A DNA stretch of 64,000 nt from Maritimibacter harenae (GTDB lineage Bacteria > Pseudomonadota > Alphaproteobacteria > Rhodobacterales > Rhodobacteraceae): positions 726-64,725 of the forward strand of contig NZ_WTUX01000017.1 in NCBI RefSeq assembly GCF_009882975.1. The letters run 5' to 3'. Under the pieces are notes generated by a model. The model made no database searches. It saw only the letters and a list, made by a program, of their open reading frames with translations, and was not told where the DNA came from. This document shows, piece by piece, positions 48,517 to 58,633 of the stretch. The translations under genes were made by a program, and so were the position numbers. Every line of letters begins with the position of its first letter. Within the stretch, counting starts at the first letter, position 1.

Positions 48517-50064
48517 ATGATCGCCGAAACCGCCCCCGGCCCCGCGCTGCCGCCGCCGCCCGCCGCCTTCAACATGGCCCGTTACGTGCTGACCGACGCC
48601 CGGGCCGCGCCGGACAAGCTGGCACTGTCGGTGCTGGGCTCTCCGCGCGACGACTGGAGCTACGCGCGGCTCGAGCGCGCGGTGCGGGGGATCGCGGGCG
48701 GTCTCCTTGCCCGCGGCCTCGCCCCCGGCGACCGGGTGCTTCTGCGGCTGGGCAACAGCGTCGAGTTCCCGCTGGCCTTCCTCGGCGCGATCGCTGCCGG
48801 GCTCGTGCCCGTGCCGACCTCGGCCCAGCTGACGGCGCGCGAGATCACCGGGATGGCCGCACAGATCGGCCCGGCGCTCATCGTGGCCGGCGACGGCATC
48901 GCCCTGCCCGACCCGCTGCCCTGCCCGGTCCTGCCCGAGGCCGCCCTTCACGACCTCGCGGATGGCCCGGCGGCCGCGTACCACCTGGGCGACCCGAACC
49001 GCCCGGCCTACGCGATCTTCACCTCCGGCACCTCGGGCACGGCGCGCGCGGTGCTGCACGCCCACCGGGCGATCTGGGCGCGCCGGATGATGTGGGACGG
49101 CTGGTACGGGCTCACCCCCGACGACCGGCTGATGCATGCGGGTGCGTTCAACTGGACCTACACGCTGGGCACCGGGCTCATGGACCCATGGTCACGCGGC
49201 GCCACTGCGCTGATCCCCGCCCCCGGCACGAAACCCGCCGACCTGCCTGCGCTGATCGCCGCGGAGCGCGTCACCATCTTCGCGGCCGCCCCCGGCGTCT
49301 ATCGCCAGTTGCTGCGCGCCGGGATGCCCGCGACGCCCGCCCTGCGCCACGGGCTCACGGCGGGCGAGAAGCTGGCCGACCCGATCCGCGCGGCCTGGGA
49401 AGAGGCGACCGGCACCACGCTCCACGAAGCTTTCGGCATGTCCGAGTGCTCAACGTTCGTCTCCGGCAACCCGTCGCACCCCGCGCCCGCTGGCACGCTG
49501 GGCTATCCGCAGCCGGGACGCCACGTGGCGGTCCTGGGAGACGACGGGCCGGTCGCGCGCGGCGAGGCCGGCGTGCTCGCCGTCCACCGCGACGACCCCG
49601 GCCTGATGCTGGGCTACGTGGGCGCCGAGGACGAGACCCGCGCGCGCTACCGCGGCGACTGGTTCCTGACCGGCGACACCGTCGAGATGACCGATGACGG
49701 CGCGATCCGCTATCTCGGCCGCGACGACGACATGATGAACGCGGGCGGCTTCCGCGTCTCCCCGGTCGAGGTCGAAGCCGCCCTGCTCACCCATCCCGAG
49801 GTGCACGAAGCCGCCGCGGTGGAGATCGCCATCAAGGACACCGCGAAGATCATCGCGCTCTTTTACGTGGCCGAACCGGGCACGCAGCCTGACGCGGCGG
49901 AGCTTGCGGCCCACGCCGCCGACCGGCTCGCCCGCTACAAGTGCCCGCGCGTCTTCATCCCGCTCGAAGCCCTGCCGCGCGGGGCGAACAACAAGGTGCT
50001 GCGCCGCGATCTGCGCCGCCGCGCCGAGGCGGGAGAGTTCGACGGGCATCTGCGCACCGGCTGA
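48517..50064 (+). CDS. AMP-dependent acyl/aryl-CoA ligase
   Basis: A 515-aa ANL-superfamily enzyme. The ATP loop is YAIFTSGTSGTARAVLHAH (near residue 170). GLTAGEKL and EAFGMSECS follow, then DWFLTGDTVEMTDDGAIRYLGRDDDMMNAGGFRVSPVEVE, and a C-terminal lysine in GANNKVLRRDLR. It activates a carboxylate to its CoA thioester. The overall pattern resembles benzoate-CoA ligase/acetyl-CoA synthetase-like members; the substrate is not predictable. The ATG at 48517 is preferred over the long upstream frame, which overlaps the regulator. It is followed by the FrnE-like gene on the same strand. Confidence 0.87.
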   Translation: MIAETAPGPALPPPPAAFNMARYVLTDARAAPDKLALSVLGSPRDDWSYARLERAVRGIAGGLLARGLAPGDRVLLRLGNSVEFPLAFLGAIAAGLVPVPTSAQLTAREITGMAAQIGPALIVAGDGIALPDPLPCPVLPEAALHDLADGPAAAYHLGDPNRPAYAIFTSGTSGTARAVLHAHRAIWARRMMWDGWYGLTPDDRLMHAGAFNWTYTLGTGLMDPWSRGATALIPAPGTKPADLPALIAAERVTIFAAAPGVYRQLLRAGMPATPALRHGLTAGEKLADPIRAAWEEATGTTLHEAFGMSECSTFVSGNPSHPAPAGTLGYPQPGRHVAVLGDDGPVARGEAGVLAVHRDDPGLMLGYVGAEDETRARYRGDWFLTGDTVEMTDDGAIRYLGRDDDMMNAGGFRVSPVEVEAALLTHPEVHEAAAVEIAIKDTAKIIALFYVAEPGTQPDAAELAAHAADRLARYKCPRVFIPLEALPRGANNKVLRRDLRRRAEAGEFDGHLRTG

Positions 50065-50122
50065 GCGCTCACGCCTGCGCGAGCCCGGTGACATTTCCCC
50101 CGCATGGAGCTAGGAGAGGGCC

Positions 50123-50767
50123 ATGATCAAGCTCTACATCTTCTCCGACCCGGTCTGCCCGTGGTGCTACATCGGCAAGGCCCGGCTCGACGCCGCGCTG
50201 CTTCAGCGTCCGAACCACCCGTTCGACATCGAATGGCACCCCTTCATGCTGAACCCCGACATGCCCCGCGAAGGCATGGACCGGCGCGCCTATCTCGAGG
50301 CCAAGTTCGGCGGCAAGGAAGGCGCGGTGCAGGCCTATCTCCCGGTCCAGAAAGAGGCCGAAGCGAGCGGGCTGGAGATCAACCTCGACGGCATGGCGCG
50401 CACGCCCTCGACCATCGACGCGCACCGGCTCATCCACTGGGCGCATCTCGAGGGGCGCCAGACCGCCATCGTCTCCAAGCTCTTCCACGCCTACTTCGTG
50501 GACGGACGCGACATCGGCGACCGCGCGGTGCTGGCCGACATCGCCGAAGATGCGGAGATGGACCGGGCGATGGTGGAGCGGCTTTTCGAGACCGAGGCCG
50601 ACACCGACGACATCCGCGCCCGTGACATCGACGCGCGCGAAAAGGGCGTGAACGCGGTCCCCACCTTCGTGATCGCCAACCAGCACGTGGTGCCCGGCGC
50701 GCAGCCCACGGACCTCTGGCTCAACGTGATCGACGAGCTCGCGGGACAGGTCGAAGGCGAAGCCTGA
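50123..50767 (+). CDS. DsbA family oxidoreductase (FrnE-like)
   Basis: A 214-aa cytoplasmic thioredoxin-fold protein without a signal peptide. The redox motif Cys12-Pro-Trp-Cys15 is in IFSDPVCPWCYIG, and IEWHPFMLNPDMPREGMDR and the cis-Pro loop GVNAVPTFVIANQHVVPGAQ are typical of FrnE/2-hydroxychromene-2-carboxylate isomerase-like DsbA proteins. It lies 58 nt after the acyl-CoA ligase gene with a clear GGAGA. It may deal with thiol-disulfide balance; its partner is not known. Confidence 0.9.
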   Translation: MIKLYIFSDPVCPWCYIGKARLDAALLQRPNHPFDIEWHPFMLNPDMPREGMDRRAYLEAKFGGKEGAVQAYLPVQKEAEASGLEINLDGMARTPSTIDAHRLIHWAHLEGRQTAIVSKLFHAYFVDGRDIGDRAVLADIAEDAEMDRAMVERLFETEADTDDIRARDIDAREKGVNAVPTFVIANQHVVPGAQPTDLWLNVIDELAGQVEGEA

Positions 50768-50851
50768 GCGCACAGCGGATGTGCCCGGGGGGGGCTCTGG
50801 CCATCCCGGGCGGAAAATCGTATGCCATGCGCACGTAATTACCGCAGGCAC

Positions 50852-52093
50852 ATGTCCCAGGACGCTTCCCAGATACGCCGCATCGGCACGATCGAACTCG
50901 TCGCCCTCCTCGCCGCGCTCATGTCGCTCATGGCGTTCTCGACGGATTCGATCCTGCCGGCGATGACCGAGCTCGCGGCCGAGCTCGCCCCCGACGACAA
51001 GTCGAAGACCCAGTTCCTCGTGAGCATCTTCCTTCTGGGCGGCGGTGCCGGGATGCTCGTCTTCGGGCCGCTCTCCGACAGTATCGGGCGCCGCGCGGCA
51101 CTCACGGCGGGGATCGGGCTCTACGCGGCCGCCGCCATCGGCGCGGCCTTCGCCACCTCGCTCGAGATGCTCGTGTTCTTCCGCTTCGTGATGGGTGCCG
51201 GCGCCGCGGCCGCGCGCACCGTGTCGCAGACCGTGACCCGCGACCTCTTCAGCGGCGCGCAGCAGGCGCGCGTGGCTTCGCTCATCTTCATGTTCTTCGT
51301 GGCGGTGCCCGCGCTCGCCCCACTCATGGGCCAACAGATCATCTTCGTCGTTGGCTGGCGGGGACTTTTCGGCGTCTACGTGCTTTTCGGCACCGCCATC
51401 CTCACCTGGTTCCTGCTGCGCCAGCCCGAAACGCTCGACCCCGCGCACCGCCGCGCCTTCCGCCTGAAGCCCGTGGCCGCGGCCGCGCGCGAAGTGCTGA
51501 CCACGCCCGTCTCCGTCCGCTACCTGCTGGTCCAGGTGATGATGTACGGCCAGTTCATCGCCTATCTCAGCACCGCGGAACAGCTCTGGGTCGACGCGAT
51601 GGGCGTGGGTGACGCCTTCCCGCTCTACTTCGCCGGCGTCTCGGTGCTGGCCGCGCTTGCCGGTTTCGTCAACTCGCGGCTCGTGATGCATGTCGGCATG
51701 CGCCGGATGCTGATCGCCGCCTTCGGCTCCCAGGTGCTCTTCGCGGGGGTCGCGCTTGGCTTGTGGGTCTTCGGGCACATGGAACAGGCAAGCGACGGCA
51801 CGCGGATCGCCGTCTTCATGATCTGGTCGACCTCGCTTTTCTTCATCAACGGCCTCACGCTGGGCAATGTCACCGCGCTCGCGATGGAACCGCTCGGGCA
51901 TGTCGCGGGCACCGCGGCGGCGGTGATCGGCGCCTTCGGCATGGGGCTGGGCATGCCCATCGCGGCGACCCTGGGCCAGCTCTTCGACGGCACGCCCCGC
52001 CCGCTCATGGCCGGCGCGGTGGCGTGTTCCTTCATCGCCCTGATGCTGGTCGTCACCGACATGGGCCGCGAGCGGCGTCAGCGCGAGAGATAG
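50852..52093 (+). CDS. Bcr/CflA-type MFS drug efflux transporter
   Basis: A 413-aa, 12-TM major facilitator of the Bcr/CflA subgroup. Its first loop starts MAFSTDSILPAMTELAAEL, the A-motif is GPLSDSIGRRAALTAG, and the TM4 region is FRFVMGAGAAAARTVSQTVTRDLF. It exports drugs or metabolites by proton antiport. The frame is open to 50822; the ATG at 50852 is the better start because it matches the usual N-terminus. Its end overlaps the convergent secreted-protein gene by 16 nt. Confidence 0.87.
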   Translation: MSQDASQIRRIGTIELVALLAALMSLMAFSTDSILPAMTELAAELAPDDKSKTQFLVSIFLLGGGAGMLVFGPLSDSIGRRAALTAGIGLYAAAAIGAAFATSLEMLVFFRFVMGAGAAAARTVSQTVTRDLFSGAQQARVASLIFMFFVAVPALAPLMGQQIIFVVGWRGLFGVYVLFGTAILTWFLLRQPETLDPAHRRAFRLKPVAAAAREVLTTPVSVRYLLVQVMMYGQFIAYLSTAEQLWVDAMGVGDAFPLYFAGVSVLAALAGFVNSRLVMHVGMRRMLIAAFGSQVLFAGVALGLWVFGHMEQASDGTRIAVFMIWSTSLFFINGLTLGNVTALAMEPLGHVAGTAAAVIGAFGMGLGMPIAATLGQLFDGTPRPLMAGAVACSFIALMLVVTDMGRERRQRER

Positions 52094-52617
52094 ACCTCGC
52101 GCGCACCGCGCGCCGAGTTCCACATCGTCCCGAGCGCGTGGTGCGGCGATCCGAAGGAATAGATCCCGTCCGAGCGCCGGCTGCCCGCCCCGAAGGTCCA
52201 GGCGAATTGCGGCGCCACGTTCATGTCGCAGCCCAGCACCAGCCCGAAATCATCGACCGAAACGTCCACCGCGTGGGCGGCTTTCGGCAGGGCCTTCCCT
52301 TTCAGGAAGTCATAGCGCAGCGCCTTGCGCGTGCCGTGCACCGGCCTCAGCTCCGCCTTGCGGGCACCGTCCGAGATGTAGAGGCGACCGTTGTTCATCG
52401 AGATGGTCATGGTGAAGGTCTGCACCCCCATCGTCACGCCGATCCCGGGGGCCGTCCCGGTCCATTGCCCGGTGATGTGCGGGCCGATTTTCGAGACGTC
52501 GAACCTGAAGCTGTCCGGCCCGCAGACCGGGTTGTCGTCCTGCGCCGCGGCCGGCGTCGCGAGCGCGCAGATGGCAAGGGCGGCGGCCAGGGGGCGAAAC
52601 AGGTGTCGTGCAATCAT
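52078..52617 (-). CDS. Secreted protein of unknown function
   Basis: A 179-aa protein with a Sec signal peptide (MIARHLFRPLAAALAICALATPAAAQ, cleavage after AAA-Q likely). The mature part is rich in beta strands (VSKIGPHITGQWTG, GVQTFTMTISMNNGRLYISDG, FGLVLGCDMNVAPQFAW) and has two cysteines. I do not recognise a family. The ATG at 52617 is preferred because it gives the signal peptide; the frame extends to 52638. Confidence 0.78.
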   Translation of the reverse strand: MIARHLFRPLAAALAICALATPAAAQDDNPVCGPDSFRFDVSKIGPHITGQWTGTAPGIGVTMGVQTFTMTISMNNGRLYISDGARKAELRPVHGTRKALRYDFLKGKALPKAAHAVDVSVDDFGLVLGCDMNVAPQFAWTFGAGSRRSDGIYSFGSPHHALGTMWNSARGAREVYLSR

Positions 52618-52707
52618 TGTCGCAAAATCTCCTCTCAACAGCGCGGCATGCCCGGTCGGCCGGGACGGCCGCGCGATCCTCGTACAAATGCCGGAAACTG
52701 AACCACG

Positions 52708-52739
52708 GCGCCCCCCGCCGGGTCAACGGCGGGGGGCGC
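52708..52739 (-). terminator. Strong 13-bp stem-loop downstream of mfd
   Basis: GCGCCCCCCGCCG and CGGCGGGGGGCGC pair perfectly around GGTCAA, 79 nt past the mfd stop and before the secreted-protein gene. It lacks a long T-run on the minus strand, so the terminator call is moderate. Confidence 0.6.
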
Positions 52740-52817
52740 GGGGGTTCCGACGCCGAAATCGCGTCGAGATCATGCGATGGTTACAACGCGGGGCAGGACA
52801 TCCCCGCCGGAGGGCGC

Positions 52818-55800
52818 TCAGGCCTTGGCCTTCGCCTTCTTCTTCTCGGCCACGACCTTCTCGGCCAGGTCGCGCGCGATGGCGAAGGCGCCCTTGATCT
52901 TGTCGGAGTCTTTCTTCCAGTCCCGGCGCACGACGATCTTGTTGTCCTTCACCTTGGCGAGCCCACGCTGGTCCTGCATGAACTCCACCAGCCCCGTGGG
53001 CGAGGCGAACTTGTCGTTGTGGAACTGGATCGTCGCGCCCTTCGGCCCGCCGTCCAGTCGCGCGATCCCGGCCTTCTTGCACATCGCCTTGATGCGCACG
53101 ATCAGGAGCAGCGTGTTCACCTCCTTCGGCAATTTGCCGAAGCGGTCGATGAGTTCGGCCGCGAAGCCCTCGAGCTCCACCTTGGTGGTCAGGTCGGACA
53201 GCCGGCGGTAGAGGCCCAGGCGCACGTCGAGATCGGGCACGTATTCTTCCGGGATCATGACAGGGACGCCCAGGTTGATCTGGGGCGCCCAGGTTTCCTC
53301 GTATTCCGTGAGCCCTTCCATCTCGCCCGAGCGGATCTTGGCGATCGCGTCCTCGAGCATGTTCTGGTAAAGCTCGTAGCCCACCTCGTTCATCTGGCCC
53401 GACTGCTCTTCACCCAGCAGGTTGCCGGCCCCGCGGATGTCGAGGTCCTGGCTTGCCAGCATGAACCCTGCGCCCAGGCTGTCGAGCGATCCCAGCACCT
53501 TGAGCCGCTTCTCCGCACCCGCAGTCAGCGGCACGCGCGGCTTGGTGGTGAGGTAGCAATAGGCCCGCGTCTTCGCGCGGCCCACGCGGCCCCGGATCTG
53601 GTAGAGCTGGGCCAACCCGAACATGTCCGCGCGCCACACGATCATGGTGTTCGCGGTCGGGATGTCGAGACCCGATTCCACGATGGTCGTCGCCACCAGC
53701 ACGTCGTACTTGCCGTCGTAGAAAGCGTTCATCCGGTCATCGAGCTCGCCCGCGGCCATCTGGCCCGTGGCGGTCACGAAACTGACCTCGGGCACCTGGC
53801 TTTCGAGGAAGGCCTGCACCTCGGCCACGTCCTTCACGCGGGGCACGACGAAGAAGCTCTGCCCGCCCCGGTAATGCTCGCGCAGAAGCGCCTCGCGGAT
53901 CGTCACCGTGTCGAACTCCGACACGTAGGTGCGAATCGACAGGCGGTCGACCGGCGGCGTGCCGATGATCGACAGATCGCGCACCCCCGACAGGCTCATC
54001 TGGAGCGTGCGCGGGATCGGCGTGGCGCTGAGGGTGAGCACGTGCACGTCCGAGCGCATGGCCTTGAGCCGTTCCTTGTGGGTCACGCCGAAGCGCTGCT
54101 CCTCGTCGATGACGAGAAGTCCGAGGTCCTTGAACCGCACGCTCTTCGACAAGAGCGCATGGGTGCCCACGACGATGTCGACGGTGCCGTCCTTGATGCC
54201 CTCGCGGGTGCGCTGCGCCTCGCCCTGGCCGACGAAGCGGCTCAGCTGACTGACCTGGATCGGAAAGCCCCGGAAACGCTCCGCGAAGCTCTTGTAATGC
54301 TGGCGGGCGAGCAGCGTGGTCGGCGCGATCACCGCGACCTGCATGCCCGTCATCGCCGCCACGAAGGCCGCGCGCATCGCCACCTCGGTCTTGCCGAAGC
54401 CCACGTCGCCGCAGATCAGCCGGTCCATCGGCGTGCCCGCCGACAGGTCCTCGATCACGTCGCCGATGGCCGAGAGTTGGTCGTCGGTCTCGGTGTAGGG
54501 GAAGCGCGCCGAGAATTCCTCCCAGGCGTGATGCGGCGCCTCGAGCACCGGGGCCTTGCGCAACGCGCGCTCGGCGGCCAGCCGGATGAGCTTGTCGGCA
54601 ACCTCGCGGATGCGTTCCTTGAGCCGGGCCTTCTTGGCTTGCCACGCACCGCCGCCCAGCTTGTCGAGAAGCCCCTCTTCATGGCCGTACTTGGACAGAA
54701 GCTCGATGTTCTCGACAGGCAGGTACAGCCGGTCGCCGCCGGCATATTCCAGGAGCACGCAATCATGCGGCGCACCGAGCGCCTCGACCGTTTCGAGCCC
54801 GCGATAGATGCCCACGCCGTGGTCGACGTGCACGATCAGCTCGCCGGGGCTGAGCGACTGGTGCTCCGTCAGGAAATTCTCGGCCCGGCGCTTGCGCTTC
54901 GGTGCGCGGATCAGCCGGTCACCCAGCACGTCCTGTTCGGAGATCACCGTGAGGCCGGGGGCCTCGAAGCCGTGTTCGAGCGGCCAGACCGCGAGGTAGA
55001 GCCCGCCCTTGGCGTCCGGCACGTCGCGGAAATCGGCGACCTCGGTCTGGGCCGTCAGGTCCTCGTCCGACAGAAGCCCGGCGACGCGTTCGCGGGCGCC
55101 CTCGGAATAGGAGGCGACGACAACCGGCCCCTCTTCGCGTCGCGCACGAATATGTGAGGCCAACACCTCGAAAAGGTTGATCTTTTCCTGCTGTCGCTCC
55201 GGCGAGAAGTTGCGCCCGATGCGCCCGCCGCCGTCCACCACGCCGGGCCCCGTGGGCTGCGGCAGCGCCACGAGCTGCAGCACCCGCATGTCGGCCAGCG
55301 CCGCGTCCCAGGCGGCATCGTCGAGGTAGAGCATCCCCGGCGGACAGGGCTTGTAGACCGTGTCGAGCCGGTTCCTGTCCAGCATCGCCTCCCGTCGGGC
55401 CTGGTACTGGTCCTCGATCCCCTCCCACCGGGCGACGCGGGCCGCGTCGACCTGGTCGTCGAGCATCACGGAGGCGCCGGGGAGGTAGTCGAAGACCGTC
55501 TCGAGACGTTCGTGGAAGAAGGGCAGCCAATGCTCCATGCCCGAATGCTTGCGCCCCGCGCTCACCGCCTCGTAGAGCGGGTCGTCGGAGCCGCCCGCGC
55601 CGAACTCGACGCGGTAGTTCTGCCGGAACCGCGTGATCGCCGCCTCGTCGAGGATCACCTCGGATACCGGGGCAAGCTCGATCGCCGACAGAGTCTCGGT
55701 CGTCATCTGGCTGACCGGGTCGAAGCGGCGCGCGCCGTCGAGCACGTCGCCGAACAGGTCGAGCCGCACGGGCCCGGCTTCACCGGGCGGGTAGATGTCG

Positions 55801-56285
55801 ATGATCCCGCCGCGCACCGCGAAGTCGCCAGGTTCGGTGACGGTCGGGGCCTGCGAAAAGCCCATGCGCACCAGGAAGGCACGCAGCCCGCCCACGTCGA
55901 TCCGGTTGTCGACGGTGGCCGACCAACTCGCCTCCGCCAGCACCTCGCGCGCAGGCACGCGCTGGGTCGCGGCGTTGAGCGTCGTCAGCAGGATGAAGCG
56001 CCCCGGCATGCCGTGGGCCAGTGCGGCCAGCGTGGCCATGCGCGCGGCCGATACGTCCGCGTTGGGCGACATCCGGTCGAAGGGCAGCACGTCCCAGGCC
56101 GGGAAGGTCAGGACCGTGACATCGGGCGCGAAGAAGGACAGCGCGGCCTGCATCGCCGCAAGGCGCTTGTCGTCGCGCGCCACGTGGATGACCGGCCCGC
56201 CGGTCTTTTCCAGTTCGCGTGAGACGAGAAGGGCGTCAAAGCCTTCGGGCGCCCCCGAAAGGGTGATGTGGTCGCGGCGCGTCAT
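52818..56285 (-). CDS. mfd: Transcription-repair coupling factor Mfd
   Basis: An 1155-aa SF2 translocase that removes stalled RNA polymerase and recruits UvrA. The N-terminal UvrB-like module includes DVLPFDRMSPNADV. The RNA-polymerase interaction domain holds GELIVHVDHGVGIYRG. The helicase core has Walker A GDVGFGKTEVA, the DEEQ box VIDEEQRFGV, the TRG-type region and RGRVGRAKTRAYCYL. The C-terminal D7 domain follows. Length is normal and the ATG at 56285 matches family starts. Its partner uvrA lies 12 kb away. Confidence 0.97.
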   Translation of the reverse strand: MTRRDHITLSGAPEGFDALLVSRELEKTGGPVIHVARDDKRLAAMQAALSFFAPDVTVLTFPAWDVLPFDRMSPNADVSAARMATLAALAHGMPGRFILLTTLNAATQRVPAREVLAEASWSATVDNRIDVGGLRAFLVRMGFSQAPTVTEPGDFAVRGGIIDIYPPGEAGPVRLDLFGDVLDGARRFDPVSQMTTETLSAIELAPVSEVILDEAAITRFRQNYRVEFGAGGSDDPLYEAVSAGRKHSGMEHWLPFFHERLETVFDYLPGASVMLDDQVDAARVARWEGIEDQYQARREAMLDRNRLDTVYKPCPPGMLYLDDAAWDAALADMRVLQLVALPQPTGPGVVDGGGRIGRNFSPERQQEKINLFEVLASHIRARREEGPVVVASYSEGARERVAGLLSDEDLTAQTEVADFRDVPDAKGGLYLAVWPLEHGFEAPGLTVISEQDVLGDRLIRAPKRKRRAENFLTEHQSLSPGELIVHVDHGVGIYRGLETVEALGAPHDCVLLEYAGGDRLYLPVENIELLSKYGHEEGLLDKLGGGAWQAKKARLKERIREVADKLIRLAAERALRKAPVLEAPHHAWEEFSARFPYTETDDQLSAIGDVIEDLSAGTPMDRLICGDVGFGKTEVAMRAAFVAAMTGMQVAVIAPTTLLARQHYKSFAERFRGFPIQVSQLSRFVGQGEAQRTREGIKDGTVDIVVGTHALLSKSVRFKDLGLLVIDEEQRFGVTHKERLKAMRSDVHVLTLSATPIPRTLQMSLSGVRDLSIIGTPPVDRLSIRTYVSEFDTVTIREALLREHYRGGQSFFVVPRVKDVAEVQAFLESQVPEVSFVTATGQMAAGELDDRMNAFYDGKYDVLVATTIVESGLDIPTANTMIVWRADMFGLAQLYQIRGRVGRAKTRAYCYLTTKPRVPLTAGAEKRLKVLGSLDSLGAGFMLASQDLDIRGAGNLLGEEQSGQMNEVGYELYQNMLEDAIAKIRSGEMEGLTEYEETWAPQINLGVPVMIPEEYVPDLDVRLGLYRRLSDLTTKVELEGFAAELIDRFGKLPKEVNTLLLIVRIKAMCKKAGIARLDGGPKGATIQFHNDKFASPTGLVEFMQDQRGLAKVKDNKIVVRRDWKKDSDKIKGAFAIARDLAEKVVAEKKKAKAKA

Positions 56286-56323
56286 GACGGGGAAGTAACC
56301 TTGCAGTCCTGACTGTCAACCGC

Positions 56324-56851
56324 TCATTGCCCGAGGGCCCCGTAGGTCATGTTCTGATACATGCCCCAGAGCGCGGTGACGAAGATGGCGAGCATGCCGA
56401 TGAACTGGGTCAGCGTGCGGTGGCGGCGCATCAGCCGGCGCAGGGGCCGCCCGTCAAGCGCCTGGTCGCGGATCACCCCGGCCGTGTGGACCGACAGCCC
56501 CCCGACCGCGATCATCGGCACGCCCAGCAGAAACACGGCCTGGGCGAATTCCATGTCGTAGTAGAACCCGAGGAGCGCCAGCATCGTGACCAGCATCGCG
56601 CCGATCCCGATGAGCCAGAGGCCCGACACCCCCGCGACGTAGAGCAGCCGGTTGCAGTTGATGCGCACGAGCTCTTCCATGTCCGCCTCGGCCTGCCCGC
56701 CGTTGCGTTCGGCCCGCTGGATCATGTCGTAGGGGACCCCCAGCACGTAGCGACTGGCCTGCGACCAGACCGCCGCGAGCGCGATCCAGTACCACAGGTT
56801 GGAAAAACTCCTCATATCGATGAGTTCGAATACGGCTGAGTACCAGTCCAC
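56324..56851 (-). CDS. Small four-TM membrane protein annotated in relatives as a SufBCD component
   Basis: A 175-aa integral membrane protein. It begins (GTG) DWYSAVFELIDMRSFSNLWYWIALAAVWSQASRYVLGVPYD, then LLYVAGVSGLWLIGIGAMLVTML, two more TM segments, and a basic loop RRLMRRHRTLTQF. Similar proteins in Rhodobacteraceae are labelled component of SufBCD complex, but no Fe-S or Suf gene is nearby and I know of no direct proof. The GTG at 56851 is the most family-like start; the frame extends to 56893. Confidence 0.72.
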   Translation of the reverse strand: MDWYSAVFELIDMRSFSNLWYWIALAAVWSQASRYVLGVPYDMIQRAERNGGQAEADMEELVRINCNRLLYVAGVSGLWLIGIGAMLVTMLALLGFYYDMEFAQAVFLLGVPMIAVGGLSVHTAGVIRDQALDGRPLRRLMRRHRTLTQFIGMLAIFVTALWGMYQNMTYGALGQ

Positions 56852-56925
56852 CGCGCTGCCTGTCCCCGTTTTGGGTCTGTTTGGCGCGACCATACGCGCC
56901 TCGTTCCGGGGGCGCTACCCCTTGA

Positions 56926-57975
<1,050 letters not shown>

Positions 57976-58047
57976 CGGCGGGAGCCTGTCGGCCGGCGTC
58001 GCGGGGTGGCCTGGCGCGGGCGCGTGGGCTGTGGCCGCATGTCGGCT

Positions 58048-58095
58048 CTAGAATCCTAGAATCCTAGAATCCTAGAATCCTAGAATCCTAGAATT
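58048..58095. repeat. Octamer tandem repeat (CTAGAATC), six copies
   Basis: Five exact copies of CTAGAATC and a sixth ending in T run from 58048 to 58095, 72 nt after the hemB stop and 66 nt before the holC stop. The unit contains CTAG, usually avoided in bacterial genomes, and is AT-rich in a high-GC context. Copy number may vary by slippage. Confidence 0.95.
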
Positions 58096-58161
58096 TTATT
58101 GGATACCAGCCCTTTAGGAACAGGAATTGACCCGAAACGTGAGCACGGCGCGCCGCGGCGC

Positions 58162-58632
58162 TCAATGTCCATCGCCCGACGAACGCCCCTTGCTTTCGGC
58201 CTTGAGCGCCCAGCGACCCGTCTCCTGGCTCCAGTATTTCGCCACCACGCCCGCGTCCGACATCGCCTTCCACTGGCCGCGCGCCACATTGACCGCGTCG
58301 GGGTCGTTGCCGTCGAACAGGATCATCACCCGTGTCGCACCCGCCGTCTCGTCCGGGCTGACATCGGCGCCGTCGACGGACACCACGCATTCGGCCACCT
58401 CCGACCCCGCGCTGAGCAGGATCGGCTGGTCCGCGTCATGCGGCCCCCCGGCCAGGCCGTGCGGCAGGAATCCGTCCCCCATCCACAGCCGTTCGTCGAG
58501 CCACTTGAGCCGGCCCGCGTCCCGGCCGCGCACGACGACGCGCCAGCCGGCCTCGCGCGCCTTCCCCAGGAGCGCGGGCAGCGTCTCTTCCAGCGGCGTG
58601 CGCGTCATGTGGTAGAAATACGCCTCGCCCAA
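58162..58632 (-). CDS. holC: DNA polymerase III chi subunit (TTG start)
   Basis: A 156-aa protein of the HolC family, part of the clamp-loader/SSB contact of the replicative polymerase. It reads MGEAYFYHMTRTPLEETLPALLGKAREAGWRVVVRG, DERLWMGDGFLPHGLAGG, RVMILFDGNDPDAVN and WKAMSDAGVVAKYWSQE, all characteristic. The TTG at 58632, one base after the pepA stop, is the best start because it gives the conserved GEAYFYHM and has a GAGG about 10 nt upstream. Transcription is together with pepA. Confidence 0.9.
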   Translation of the reverse strand: MGEAYFYHMTRTPLEETLPALLGKAREAGWRVVVRGRDAGRLKWLDERLWMGDGFLPHGLAGGPHDADQPILLSAGSEVAECVVSVDGADVSPDETAGATRVMILFDGNDPDAVNVARGQWKAMSDAGVVAKYWSQETGRWALKAESKGRSSGDGH

Positions 58633-58633
58633 G

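Noticed and set aside
58048-58095. CRISPR array
   Set aside because: The 8-bp units are contiguous with no spacers and there are no cas genes.
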